Source: Chryseobacterium indologenes (GTDB taxonomy: Bacteria; Bacteroidota; Bacteroidia; Flavobacteriales; Weeksellaceae). From it: a stretch of DNA of 64,000 nucleotides. The stretch lies in NCBI RefSeq assembly GCF_018362995.1, contig NZ_CP074372.1, forward strand, positions 2,108,001 to 2,172,000, written 5' to 3'. The position numbers were made by a program, and so were the translations under genes. Below, piece after piece: positions 17,458 through 25,848 of the stretch (position 1 is the stretch's first letter; every line of letters starts with the position of its first letter). The notes beneath the pieces are model-generated. The model had not been told where the DNA came from and made no database searches. It saw nothing but the letters and a program-made list of their open reading frames with translations.

Positions 17458-19041
17458 TTACTTCATTAATGGTAAAAAACATATGAAATATTCACCATCT
17501 ACAGAAATATGAAGAAGATTATTCTTAAAATACTCATAAACTTGATTCAAATAATCAATTCCGAATTTCTCTCCCTGTACCGGTTCAGTTTTGGGTTGCC
17601 AGGTGTTCTTCACCGTAATTCCGTCTTCATCAACAATAATGATAATTTCCAGAGGCTGATCTATGGTCGCAATATTATGTTTGATTGCATTCTCCGTAAC
17701 AATCTGCAGTGATAAATAAGGAATCCGCTTTTCCAGACTTGCAGGAGCATTGATGATCAGTTCAAAACTCATTTCTTCATCAAACCTGCTTTTCAGGAGT
17801 TCCATATACTGCTGTATAAATTTGATTTCCTGTGAAACCGGAACTATATTCTCTTTCGGAGGTACTATAAGATACCTGTAAATTTTAGAAAGATTCATAG
17901 TAAACTTCTGTGCATTTTCTTTATTGATACCAATCAGCATATAAAGGGAGTTCAGAGAATTAAAAAGAAAGTGAGGATTGATGTTATTCTTAAGCTGTTG
18001 CAGCTGGTTGATCACTTCTGCTTTATGCATCTTTTCATTTTCTATCAGAAGGAAATTTTTCTCAGACTGTATTTTTTCTTTTTCCTGATAAGCCAGATTT
18101 GCAGATCGCTGAAATAAAATGAAAACAGTTACAATAAGAAATAAAGCTGCGAGAAAAATATAGACCGTGTAGGTTTTTATCTTGCTGATATTTTCATCAA
18201 TAATGAAATTAACATGGTTCACCACGGTATATCCATCAAAATTATCTGTTTTTAATGGCTTTATGAAACGGGTTACCTCAACTCCAAGATATTCCGAAAC
18301 CGCTGTTCCTTTGGTATATCCGGCTTCAGCTCTGTTGGACAACGTATCTTTAGGTTTAATATCTGTAAAATCAAAAATATTTTTCCCTATATATTTCTTC
18401 TCCGGATGGGTAATACAAATTCCTTCTTTGGTAAAGACATACGCGTATGTATTAGAACTTTTGTCTACATTGATAAAGTATTGATGGAGATCATCAAGGC
18501 TTACGGTAGACCCATAATACAATTTGTTTTTATCAGGCAGTACCAGAGAATCATAGCTAACCCAATACATACTGTCTTTTTTAGTGATCAAAAGATCCCT
18601 GAAATGCCCGGGACCGCTGTTTTTTAAGACAATAGCTTTCTCTTGATGACCTGTCTTTTTGAAAATATCAGATAATGGATTATTACTTTCTGTTTTTCCT
18701 GAAGCTGTATTTTCGTAATAATACCAGCTGTAAGGTAACAGATTTCTTTTTTTGTTTAAATCATTTAAAACCAAAGAATAATCTTTGTAATTCTTAAGGC
18801 CATCTTTCTGAATCAAAGCTCGAAGCAGGTATTGATAATCCTCAATATTTCTGAATTCATGTTCTATGGATTCATATTTACGGAAAAAGGTTTTCTTTGC
18901 AAAATCATCGGTGTTTTTACGGCTGTCTTCAGTGATCAAAAGACTCAAAACAGCAAATGCTGCCACTGCAATCAGGCAGGCAGACAGAACGGCGATGTAA
19001 ATGGATTTTTGGGATAAAGCGTGTTTAAAATTAATAGCCAA
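17458..19041 (-). CDS. LytS/YehU-type sensor histidine kinase with periplasmic sensor domain
   Basis: 527 residues. Transmembrane segments at about 13-36 and 288-310 enclose a periplasmic region of about 250 residues that looks like a Cache/PAS-type sensor (YAYVFTKEGICITHPEKKYI). After a coiled-coil comes a His_kinase domain with NNINPHFLFNSLNSLY; H357 is the phosphorylated histidine and N451 lies in the ATP-binding N-box (TENAIKHN). This family pairs with LytTR regulators. One such regulator lies 7.5 kb away on the same strand, with protease, susC and susD in between. A -7-like TACCTTTG is at 19093-19086, without a clear -33 element. Inferred role: senses the imported ligand or the protein substrate and switches on the uptake operon. 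Confidence 0.88.
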   Translation of the reverse strand: MAINFKHALSQKSIYIAVLSACLIAVAAFAVLSLLITEDSRKNTDDFAKKTFFRKYESIEHEFRNIEDYQYLLRALIQKDGLKNYKDYSLVLNDLNKKRNLLPYSWYYYENTASGKTESNNPLSDIFKKTGHQEKAIVLKNSGPGHFRDLLITKKDSMYWVSYDSLVLPDKNKLYYGSTVSLDDLHQYFINVDKSSNTYAYVFTKEGICITHPEKKYIGKNIFDFTDIKPKDTLSNRAEAGYTKGTAVSEYLGVEVTRFIKPLKTDNFDGYTVVNHVNFIIDENISKIKTYTVYIFLAALFLIVTVFILFQRSANLAYQEKEKIQSEKNFLLIENEKMHKAEVINQLQQLKNNINPHFLFNSLNSLYMLIGINKENAQKFTMNLSKIYRYLIVPPKENIVPVSQEIKFIQQYMELLKSRFDEEMSFELIINAPASLEKRIPYLSLQIVTENAIKHNIATIDQPLEIIIIVDEDGITVKNTWQPKTEPVQGEKFGIDYLNQVYEYFKNNLLHISVDGEYFICFLPLMK

Positions 19042-19333
19042 GTTTCTCTAAATTGTTGTTCTCCTACATATAAATTATTCGTTTGCAAAGGTATAACAAA
19101 GATTTCAGTACCGTAAAGTGAATTATTTTTATCTTTAAAACTACCATGAGCCAGCTTATTTGGGAACCAAAACATGTAACATAGTGCATTGATTCCTTAA
19201 TGTTTTAAGTTAAAAACAAAAAAACTATATAAGCTTTAAGTCTTAAAGTTAGTTAATATCGTTATTCAGACCGTTAATTCAGCACTCTATATTTTTAAAA
19301 TTAATTATCTTCGCCTACAAATCTTATTTGAAA

Positions 19334-20509
19334 ATGAAGAAGATCATCTCCGGGATATCTATTTTTTGTGCCATCACTATTTCTGCTCAAGAAGCTATCC
19401 AGTTTCAGGAGCTGCCATTCAAGGATATTATTGCCAAAGCCAAAAAGGAAAAGAAATTGGTTTTCATTGATGCATATGCTTCCTGGTGTGGACCATGTAA
19501 AATGATGGAGAAAAATGTTTTCACCCAGAAATCCGTGAGTGATTATTACAATACCAATTTCATCAATGCAAGATTTGATATGGAAAAAGGAGAAGGCAGA
19601 GACATCGCTTCCAAATTTGGAGTACGTTCCTATCCTACTTATCTTTTCCTGAACGGTGAAGGAGAGCTTGTGTCGAGAAATACCGGTTATATGGAAGAGA
19701 GCATGTTTGTGGCTATGGCTCAGGATATCAATTCACCGGGAAACAAAAAAGGATCTCTTAAAGATCGTTTTGCCAGTGGTGAAAAGGATCCGGAATTCCT
19801 GACCAATATTATGAAGCTGAATGCCAACTCAGATTATGATTTTGCCAAAAAAGCTTCCGAAAGATATTTTCAGAATAAAAAGAAAACCGAGGAACTTACA
19901 AAAGATGAAATCGGCTTTCTGCTCTATTTCGTAAAGTCGTCAGAAGATCCCAATTATACTGTTTTCGCATCCAGAAAAGCAGAAATCATTAAATTTCTTC
20001 CTGAAGAAACCTACAATGAATTTGATGCTCAGCTGAAATTGGGAAAAGTAGTAGAACAGTCTATTGATGATAAAAATAAAAAAATCAATGATGATTATTT
20101 TTTAAAGACTGCTGAACCATTGGTAGGAAAAGAAGCTGCTCTTAAAAAACTGAACCAGACTAAACTGAGCTATTATGAGCAGAACAGTAATTTTCCTGAA
20201 TACGAAAAAGCGGCTTTAGACTATTATAAAAATTCTGATTCATTTGATCCTAATGAACTTTTAAGAGCTGCCTGGATATTTGCAGATCATGTGAAAACAC
20301 CCTCTTCATTAAAAAAAGCTACAGAATGGGCAGAAAAATCTGTCATGAGAAGCGAAACCTCAGAAAACACTTATATTCTTGCCAAACTCTATAATCTTAC
20401 AGGAAATAAGGAGATGGCAAAAAACTATGCTGAAATGTCTAAAAATATAGCAGTTCAGGGCAATAAGGATTCTCAACTTGCAGATGAATTATTAAAGCAA
20501 ATAAAATAA
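19334..20509 (+). CDS. Secreted thioredoxin-family protein with C-terminal helical repeats
   Basis: 391 residues from the ATG at 19334. The signal peptide ends near ISA-QE (residue 18-19). A thioredoxin domain spans about 25-135 with active site WCGPC (C52, C55) and the cis-proline region RSYPTYLF. The remaining 250 residues are mostly helical, and the last part is TPR-like. Such DUF255/Thioredoxin_7-like proteins act as periplasmic disulfide reductants in Bacteroidota. The 19042-19333 gap before it is AT-rich and contains a -7-like TATCTTCG (19306-19313). It diverges from the sensor kinase and is followed 13 bp later by a DUF3575-type membrane protein. No specific substrate is evident. Confidence 0.85.
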   Translation: MKKIISGISIFCAITISAQEAIQFQELPFKDIIAKAKKEKKLVFIDAYASWCGPCKMMEKNVFTQKSVSDYYNTNFINARFDMEKGEGRDIASKFGVRSYPTYLFLNGEGELVSRNTGYMEESMFVAMAQDINSPGNKKGSLKDRFASGEKDPEFLTNIMKLNANSDYDFAKKASERYFQNKKKTEELTKDEIGFLLYFVKSSEDPNYTVFASRKAEIIKFLPEETYNEFDAQLKLGKVVEQSIDDKNKKINDDYFLKTAEPLVGKEAALKKLNQTKLSYYEQNSNFPEYEKAALDYYKNSDSFDPNELLRAAWIFADHVKTPSSLKKATEWAEKSVMRSETSENTYILAKLYNLTGNKEMAKNYAEMSKNIAVQGNKDSQLADELLKQIK

Positions 20510-20522
20510 CACCACATACCGA

Positions 20523-21155
20523 ATGAAATATAAATTATTAGCAGCAGGCATTTTAGCTTTCCTGTCAGCAGGCACAGTACGTGCTCAAGAACAGGAACAA
20601 GGAAGACAGGAGAAAAGTTTATACATAAAAGGAAATGCTTTATTTGCTCCGATAGGAATTTTAAACCTGGGAATAGAAAAACAAATAAGCCCAAAATATA
20701 CGCTTCAGGGAGATGTTTTCATTTCACCATGGAAATCTTTCTCAGGACATGAATTACAGTTTTATTCTGTATCTGCAGAAGGAAGATACTATTTTAATGA
20801 AGCTTTCAAGCACTGGTATGTAGGAGCCAACATAGGTTTTGCGGCCTACAATGCTTCAAAATGGAATTACTGGAATGATGATACTTTTGAAAACTGGAAT
20901 GGAGAAACTCTCCGCAACTCTAATCTGTATCAAAGAGGATTCTCTGTTATGCTGGGGGTTACAGCAGGATATCAATTTCAGTTATCTGAACGATGGAATC
21001 TAGATATTTATGGAACCGTAGGAACATCACAAGGATTTTACAAGGGATATGACCGTACCACAGGAAGACGTTATGATTCTGCTGAGAAATTCAATAAAAG
21101 CGGTGAAATCATCCCATACAGAGGAGGGGTAATGATTTCTTATAAATTAAAATAA
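20523..21155 (+). CDS. DUF3575-like outer-membrane beta-barrel protein
   Basis: 210 residues. The signal peptide ends VRA-QE near residue 20. The mature protein alternates aromatic-rich strands (LYIKGNALFAPIGILNLGIE, GRYYFNEAFKHWYVGANIGF, GVTAGYQFQLSERWNLDIYG) and ends MISYKLK, as expected for an 8-stranded outer-membrane barrel of the DUF3575 group. It starts 13 bp after the thioredoxin-like gene and ends 4 bp before a tiny membrane-protein gene, so the three look co-transcribed. Function is unknown. A structural or envelope-sensing role is possible but not shown. Confidence 0.75.
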   Translation: MKYKLLAAGILAFLSAGTVRAQEQEQGRQEKSLYIKGNALFAPIGILNLGIEKQISPKYTLQGDVFISPWKSFSGHELQFYSVSAEGRYYFNEAFKHWYVGANIGFAAYNASKWNYWNDDTFENWNGETLRNSNLYQRGFSVMLGVTAGYQFQLSERWNLDIYGTVGTSQGFYKGYDRTTGRRYDSAEKFNKSGEIIPYRGGVMISYKLK

Positions 21156-21159
21156 GACA

Positions 21160-21366
21160 ATGAAGCTATTCGGAAAAAATCATATTATCATTTTAGTGAT
21201 CACTTTTGTGATCCTTTTTTTAATGAACTATATCGGAAATGATCTTCCTGATAAATTGCAAAGAGCTTTAATGACTGCTTTTGCGGGAGTTGTTGGATTA
21301 ACGATCGGGCTCTTTATATTGAATAAGGGCAGAAATGATAAAAATCCGCCCCAAAATTTTGATTAA
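21160..21366 (+). CDS. Small two-helix membrane protein
   Basis: 68 residues, with two hydrophobic segments (about 9-26 and 38-55) joined by GNDLPDKLQRALM and a charged C-terminus. It starts 4 bp after the DUF3575-like gene and ends directly against the stop codon of the convergent namZ gene (stops at 21366 and 21367). The tight spacing and clean membrane pattern support a real gene. I do not recognise the family. Confidence 0.6.
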   Translation: MKLFGKNHIIILVITFVILFLMNYIGNDLPDKLQRALMTAFAGVVGLTIGLFILNKGRNDKNPPQNFD

Positions 21367-22563
21367 TTAATCTTCATACACCACATACCGGGTTCTGATC
21401 TTTTCGAAACTTTCCAGATCTGTTTTCCAGGAATTTTTAATTTCCTGAATTGATTTTCCATCAATGATCTGTTTTCTGAAACTATCAGTTCCGGAAAGGG
21501 TATCAAACCAAAGATTTTTAAGGAAGAAATCCTGCTGAGGATTTTTATAATTCTGATACGCTTTGATTACCCATTCAAGGTTGAGTTCTCTTAAGTCCTT
21601 CGGATATTCTGAAAGATTTTCGCCATAACACAGTTTTCCGTTCAGGAATGGATCTTTAGCACCATAGCTTGGCTTTGGTGTAAACTGGTAAGGAAGATTT
21701 TCCGTCCATGGAGAACCATAAATCTGGAAAGGCAGATCTGTTCCTCTTCCTACAGAAACCTGAGTTCCTTCAAAAAAACAAAGGCTTGGATATAAATTGA
21801 TTGCTTTATCATTGGGTAAATTCGGAGAAGGTTTATCAAGCATCGGGTAACGTTGCTTTTTATGATAATTCTTCATCTGAATAAGGGTATATTTAGCCTG
21901 AACCCCATTTTTCAGCCATTTTTCTCCATTTACCATTTTTCCATACTCTCCTATTGTAAGCCCGTAAACTACAGGAACTTCATGCATTCCTACAAAACTT
22001 GCCCATTTTTTTCTCAATACAGGTCCGTCAGTATATCCGTCATGCGGATTGGGACGATCCAATACCATGATCTCAACATTATTTTCAGCACCTGCTTCCA
22101 TCAGATAAGACAGAGTGGAAATATAGGTATAGAATCTTACTCCAACATCCTGGATATCAAAAATAACAATATCAATTCCGGCCAGCTGCTCAGGCTTTGG
22201 TTTTTTATTATTTCCATACAGGGAAACAATCGGGATCCCTGTTTTTATGTCTACACCATTTTTCACTTTTGCACCCGCATCAGCATCTCCTCTGAAACCA
22301 TGTTCAGGAGCAAAAATCGATTTGATCTTTATTCCTTTTTTTACCAGAAAATCTACTAAATGAGTTTTGTCACTCATCAAACCCGTCTGGTTGGTTACTA
22401 CCCCTATCGTCTTATTTTTTAAGAGTGGTAAATACATTTCAGGCTGGTCTGCCCCGGTTTTAAAATCCGATTGAACTTGAGTCTGGGAATAATATTGATT
22501 GAATACTCCTAAAAAAATTAGGCAAATCAGAAGTAAATTTTTAATTTTGAAATCTAAATTCAT
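21367..22563 (-). CDS. namZ: Exo-beta-N-acetylmuramidase NamZ family (DUF1343)
   Basis: 398 residues from the ATG at 22563. The frame is open 198 bp further upstream, but that would run deep into the divergent permease gene. The signal peptide ends near YYS-QT (26). The family signature FAPEHGFRGDADAG (84-97) carries the catalytic E87/H88 region, and other DUF1343 blocks are present (DIQDVGVRFYTYISTL, LDRPNPHDGYTDGPV, SPNLPNDKAINLYPSLCFFEGTQVSVGRGT in outline). NamZ removes terminal MurNAc from peptidoglycan fragments and works in cell-wall recycling. The start codon lies 5 bp from the divergent permease start. A -7 box TATCTTTG (22616-22609) for this gene lies inside the permease coding sequence. 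Confidence 0.85.
   Translation of the reverse strand: MNLDFKIKNLLLICLIFLGVFNQYYSQTQVQSDFKTGADQPEMYLPLLKNKTIGVVTNQTGLMSDKTHLVDFLVKKGIKIKSIFAPEHGFRGDADAGAKVKNGVDIKTGIPIVSLYGNNKKPKPEQLAGIDIVIFDIQDVGVRFYTYISTLSYLMEAGAENNVEIMVLDRPNPHDGYTDGPVLRKKWASFVGMHEVPVVYGLTIGEYGKMVNGEKWLKNGVQAKYTLIQMKNYHKKQRYPMLDKPSPNLPNDKAINLYPSLCFFEGTQVSVGRGTDLPFQIYGSPWTENLPYQFTPKPSYGAKDPFLNGKLCYGENLSEYPKDLRELNLEWVIKAYQNYKNPQQDFFLKNLWFDTLSGTDSFRKQIIDGKSIQEIKNSWKTDLESFEKIRTRYVVYED
22542..22549 (+). promoter_or_regulatory. Candidate -7 box of the FtsX-type permease
   Basis: TAATTTTG fits TAnnTTTG and lies 19 bp before the TTG start, inside the 5' end of namZ on the other strand. No -33 TTG is seen. Confidence 0.4.
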
Positions 22564-22567
22564 AAGC

Positions 22568-23797
22568 TTGAAATTTCCTTTATATTTCTCTAGAAAAATA
22601 GCATTTTCCAAAGATAACAAAAATAACCTTTCAAGGGTTATCATCTTCATTGGCAGGCTTTCCGTAGCATTGGGGATTATTGTTTCCTTAATTACCGTAG
22701 CCACCGGTTTTGGTTCAAAAAAAGCTATTAAAGAGAGGCTGGCAGATTTCAGCGGACACATTACGGTAAGATCAACGCGCTCAAATTCCTCTTATAATAC
22801 TTCCGTACTTGATAATCAGGGACTCAATATTGCAAAAATAAAAGAACTTCCCGATGTGGAAAGTATTCAGAAATATGTTACGGTTACCGGAATTATGCGT
22901 AATGAACACAATTTTGCGGGAATTATATTCAAGGGAATCGGAAAAGATTTTGACAGTTTACGATTTAAAAAATTCCTTATCGCCGGTACTACGCCGAAAG
23001 TTACTGAGAAAGGCTTCAACAATGACGTTGCTATTTCGCAAAAAGTAGCCAATGATCTACATCTTAAAGTAAATGACAGTATTGTTACGGTATTTTTAAA
23101 AGCTGATCAAAAACCACTTTACCGTAAATTCAGAGTAATCGGAATTTACAGAACTGATATCAAGCTCATTGACGAACAATTTGTTATTGGCGGTATTAAT
23201 CATGCAAGAAAAATTCAGGATATGAAGCCTGATGAAATTGGTGGTATAGATATCTTCCTGAAGGATGTAAATGATATCGATAAAGATTTTCCTGACATTG
23301 AAAAATTGATCGGCTATAAAAACTACGCTGAAAAAGCTACTGAGAAATTCCCGCAGATCACGGACTGGATCAGTATTTTTGACACGAATATAGCATTGAT
23401 CATTATCATCATGCTGATTGTAGTGGTTATCAATATCATCATGGTTCTTCTTATTCTTATTATTGAAAGAACAAATTCTATTGGTCTTCTTAAAACATTG
23501 GGTGCAAGCAATTCACAGATAAGAGCTACCTTCATCAATTATACCCTGATCATTATGATTCCGGGGCTTTTGTATGGAAATGCTATCGGACTGGGACTTA
23601 TTTTGATCCAGAAATTCTTTGGAGTCATAAAGCTTAACCCGGAAAACTATTATGTAAGTACAGTTCCGGTAGACCTTAATCCTATCGCAATTATTTCGAT
23701 CTCGTTGGGAATTCTTCTTATTTCAGGATTGGCTTTAATTATTCCTAGTTACCTGATCAGCAAGATTTCTCCTGTGAAAGTTATTAAGTATAACTAA
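22568..23797 (+). CDS. ABC transporter permease, FtsX/LolCE-like
   Basis: 409 residues from a TTG at 22568 (reads MKFPLYFSRKIAFSK, the usual opening of flavobacterial members). Upstream codons in frame have no ATG. The architecture is an N-terminal membrane helix (about 25-50), a large periplasmic domain (MacB_PCD-like, 50-260) and three C-terminal helices with the FtsX motif (IIERTNSIGLLKTLGASNSQI). Relatives extract lipoproteins from the inner membrane or export lipids or toxins with an ATPase encoded elsewhere. No ATPase gene is adjacent. It diverges from namZ with only 4 bp between start codons. The substrate is not predictable. Confidence 0.85.
   Translation: MKFPLYFSRKIAFSKDNKNNLSRVIIFIGRLSVALGIIVSLITVATGFGSKKAIKERLADFSGHITVRSTRSNSSYNTSVLDNQGLNIAKIKELPDVESIQKYVTVTGIMRNEHNFAGIIFKGIGKDFDSLRFKKFLIAGTTPKVTEKGFNNDVAISQKVANDLHLKVNDSIVTVFLKADQKPLYRKFRVIGIYRTDIKLIDEQFVIGGINHARKIQDMKPDEIGGIDIFLKDVNDIDKDFPDIEKLIGYKNYAEKATEKFPQITDWISIFDTNIALIIIIMLIVVVINIIMVLLILIIERTNSIGLLKTLGASNSQIRATFINYTLIIMIPGLLYGNAIGLGLILIQKFFGVIKLNPENYYVSTVPVDLNPIAIISISLGILLISGLALIIPSYLISKISPVKVIKYN
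22609..22616 (-). promoter_or_regulatory. Candidate -7 box of namZ
   Basis: TATCTTTG on the minus strand, with a TTG (22634-22632) 15 bp upstream, a short spacer. It lies inside the divergent permease gene. Confidence 0.45.
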
Positions 23798-23842
23798 ATT
23801 GATAATTGAAAGTTATTCGTTGTCTTTCAAGGGTTTTTGACT

Positions 23843-23873
23843 TTATCCACAACTTATCCACACGTTATCCACA
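23843..23873 (+). promoter_or_regulatory. Three tandem DnaA boxes
   Basis: TTATCCACA occurs exactly at 23843-23851, 23854-23862 and 23865-23873, all in the same orientation at 11-bp steps. It is the consensus high-affinity DnaA box. The cluster is 23 bp upstream of a -7 box (23896-23903) and 50 bp before the downstream gene. It may be part of an origin, a DnaA-titration site or a DnaA-controlled promoter. Confidence 0.85.
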
Positions 23874-23895
23874 GCGCAGATAATTTTAAAAGCCT

Positions 23896-23903
23896 TATCT
23901 TTG
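23896..23903 (+). promoter_or_regulatory. -7 box of the cystathionine beta-synthase-like gene
   Basis: TATCTTTG, 20 bp before the ATG at 23923. No TTG at -33; the third DnaA box ends 22 bp upstream of it, around that region. Confidence 0.6.
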
Positions 23904-23922
23904 CGCCGCATATAAAACATTT

Positions 23923-24921
23923 ATGAAATACGCAAAAAATATCCTTGAAACTATAGGTAACACGCCGCTGGTAAAGCTTAACAAAGTATTAGGTGAAGAT
24001 TTCCCGGCATTGGTATTAGCAAAAGTAGAGACCTTCAATCCTGGAAACTCAGTAAAGGACAGAATGGCTCTTAAGATGATAGAAGATGCCGAAAAAGACG
24101 GCAGATTAAAACCTGGAGGAACCATCATTGAAGGAACTTCCGGAAATACAGGAATGGGATTGGCACTGGCAGCCATCATCAAAGGCTACAAATGTATTTT
24201 TGTAACCAATTCCAAGCAGTCAAAAGAAAAGTGTGATATTCTTCGTGCTGTAGGAGCTGAGGTAATTGTCTGCCCTACTGACGTAAAACCTACTGACCCG
24301 CGTTCTTATTACTCAGTATCCAAAAGACTGGCAAAAGAAACGGAAAACGGATGGTATGTTAACCAATATGACAACTTATCCAACAGAGCGGCTCATTATG
24401 AGTCTACAGCTCCTGAGATCTGGGAACAGACTGAAGGAAACCTGACTCACTTTGTGGTAGGAGCCGGAACAGGAGGTACCATTACAGGATGCGGAACTTT
24501 CTTCAAAGAGAAGAATCCAAACATCAAAGTAATTGGTGTGGATACCTACGGTTCTATTCTGAAAGAATTCCACGAAACTGGTGAACTTCACTACGATCAT
24601 GCTTACACTTACATTACAGAAGGTATCGGGGAAGATATTATTCCTGAAAACTATGACATGTCTGTAATTGATCATTTTGAAAAAGTTACAGATAAAGACG
24701 GTGCCATCTATGCTAGAAAACTGGCTAAGGAAGAAGGAATTTTCTGTGGATATTCTGCAGGAAGTGCTATTGCTTCTTTGATTCAGATGAAAGATCAGTT
24801 CACTAAAGATGATGTGATCGTCGTTTTACTTCATGACCATGGTTCAAGATATGTAGGAAAAATCTACAATGACGAATGGATGAAAGAAATGGGTTGGCTG
24901 GAAGAAAATAAAGAAGGGTAA
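23923..24921 (+). CDS. PLP-dependent cystathionine beta-synthase / cysteine synthase family enzyme
   Basis: 332 residues, fold type II PLP enzyme. GNSVKDR carries the Schiff-base lysine K45, EGTSGNTGMGLA binds the phosphate/substrate carboxylate, and GAGTGGTITG is the PLP phosphate loop. The segment EGIGEDIIPENYD resembles cystathionine beta-synthases (EGIGYDFIP type) more than O-acetylserine sulfhydrylases. No C-terminal CBS domains are present. It would join serine (or O-acetylserine) with homocysteine or sulfide in sulfur amino-acid metabolism. It has its own -7 box and a strong shared terminator. The three DnaA boxes upstream are unusual for this gene type. Confidence 0.85.
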   Translation: MKYAKNILETIGNTPLVKLNKVLGEDFPALVLAKVETFNPGNSVKDRMALKMIEDAEKDGRLKPGGTIIEGTSGNTGMGLALAAIIKGYKCIFVTNSKQSKEKCDILRAVGAEVIVCPTDVKPTDPRSYYSVSKRLAKETENGWYVNQYDNLSNRAAHYESTAPEIWEQTEGNLTHFVVGAGTGGTITGCGTFFKEKNPNIKVIGVDTYGSILKEFHETGELHYDHAYTYITEGIGEDIIPENYDMSVIDHFEKVTDKDGAIYARKLAKEEGIFCGYSAGSAIASLIQMKDQFTKDDVIVVLLHDHGSRYVGKIYNDEWMKEMGWLEENKEG

Positions 24922-24941
24922 TAAACCACCTTACAGATCAT

Positions 24942-24976
24942 AAAAAAACGGAACAAAATTTTGTTCCGTTTTTTAT
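24942..24976. terminator. Bidirectional terminator
   Basis: Perfect inverted repeat AACGGAACAAAA / TTTTGTTCCGTT, flanked by an A run on the left and a T run on the right. It serves the PLP enzyme (+) and the convergent YcxB-like gene (-). Confidence 0.9.
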
Positions 24977-24978
24977 TT

Positions 24979-25506
24979 TTATTGCTTGATGTTTTCCTTT
25001 AATTTACTTTTAAGAAAACTGTATTCCTTCTCACTCATTGCTTTTCTGGGAAACATATAGTTGTATTTTCCTTCAAGGGAAATAAATTCATTGTTGCTGT
25101 CAAAATATTCAAAATCTTTCCATTCACTCGTTTCTTTCTCCCCATCAATATTCACTGTGAAAAAATTCTGATCAAATCTTATTTCATATACTTTACACTT
25201 TTCCAGAACATTTAAATAGTGATTCACCTGTTTTTTCCATCTCGAAACTTTATTGACACTCACTGACAGAAAAACAGCGCAAAGCAAAAATATAAAACTC
25301 AAAAAATATAAGATCCCCTGACTTTCTTTGCTCAGTTGATCTTTCAAAAGAAAAACGATGAAAACAATCACTGCAGCTACAATAGTGGCAATGGTTTTAC
25401 TTTTCGTTGTAGATGAAAAAAGCAGACTTCCCTGATTACCGCTAAAATAAATATCTTCAAAAATCTTTCTGTCAGGTTTTAGTGTAATCACCTTTTCTTC
25501 ATTCAT
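24979..25506 (-). CDS. YcxB-like membrane protein
   Basis: 175 residues. Two transmembrane helices at about 38-55 and 63-82 are followed by a soluble C-terminal domain ending in the YcxB-like pattern (TSEWKDFEYFDSNNEFISLE, then YMFPRKAMSEKEY). YcxB-like proteins are common, small, membrane-anchored and of unknown function. It is transcribed toward the shared terminator and has no close partner upstream (36 bp from the stop of cbpM on the same strand, so it may share that transcript). Confidence 0.7.
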   Translation of the reverse strand: MNEEKVITLKPDRKIFEDIYFSGNQGSLLFSSTTKSKTIATIVAAVIVFIVFLLKDQLSKESQGILYFLSFIFLLCAVFLSVSVNKVSRWKKQVNHYLNVLEKCKVYEIRFDQNFFTVNIDGEKETSEWKDFEYFDSNNEFISLEGKYNYMFPRKAMSEKEYSFLKSKLKENIKQ

Positions 25507-25542
25507 AATTATAGAGTTGCTTTAAAAAGCTACAAAACTAAA

Positions 25543-25845
25543 CTAAATATCTTCATATTGATCACTTATTGCCGAAAGTTTATTCATCAGCTCCCTGTTT
25601 CTGCGGTTTAGTGCATCCAGTTTTTTCAGCATATTGTGAATCACTTCAAGACCGGGAAGATTGACTTCGAGATCATAATACCAGTTGGCAAATTTTTCCA
25701 GATCGGGCAGATCATCATACATCAGATAATGGATATTGTCTTCAATCTGTATATTCAGCAGCCCATAGTCTACAAGCTCATCAAAAAAAGTGATTTCTAT
25801 ATTATAGATTCTTACGAGTTCTTCCCGTGATATTCTTTCACTCAT
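25543..25845 (-). CDS. cbpM: CbpM-like chaperone modulator
   Basis: 100 residues with a MerR-like N-terminal helix-turn-helix (ISREELVRIYNIEITFFDELVDYGLL) and a C-terminal helix pair (MLKKLDALNRRNRELMNKL). CbpM binds the J-domain of CbpA and blocks its co-chaperone action. The gene begins 3 bp after cbpA ends, the usual cbpA-cbpM order, which strongly supports the call. Confidence 0.88.
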   Translation of the reverse strand: MSERISREELVRIYNIEITFFDELVDYGLLNIQIEDNIHYLMYDDLPDLEKFANWYYDLEVNLPGLEVIHNMLKKLDALNRRNRELMNKLSAISDQYEDI

Positions 25846-25848
25846 AGC

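Noticed and set aside
22564..22761. Upstream extension of namZ to 22761
   Set aside because: It would put 66 codons over the divergent permease gene and remove the signal peptide from the N-terminus.
23798..23922. Replication origin centred on the DnaA boxes
   Set aside because: Not claimed outright: there is no dnaA gene, no clear AT-rich unwinding element, and genes to the right are mostly on the minus strand, which does not fit divergent replication from here. Kept as a DnaA-box cluster.
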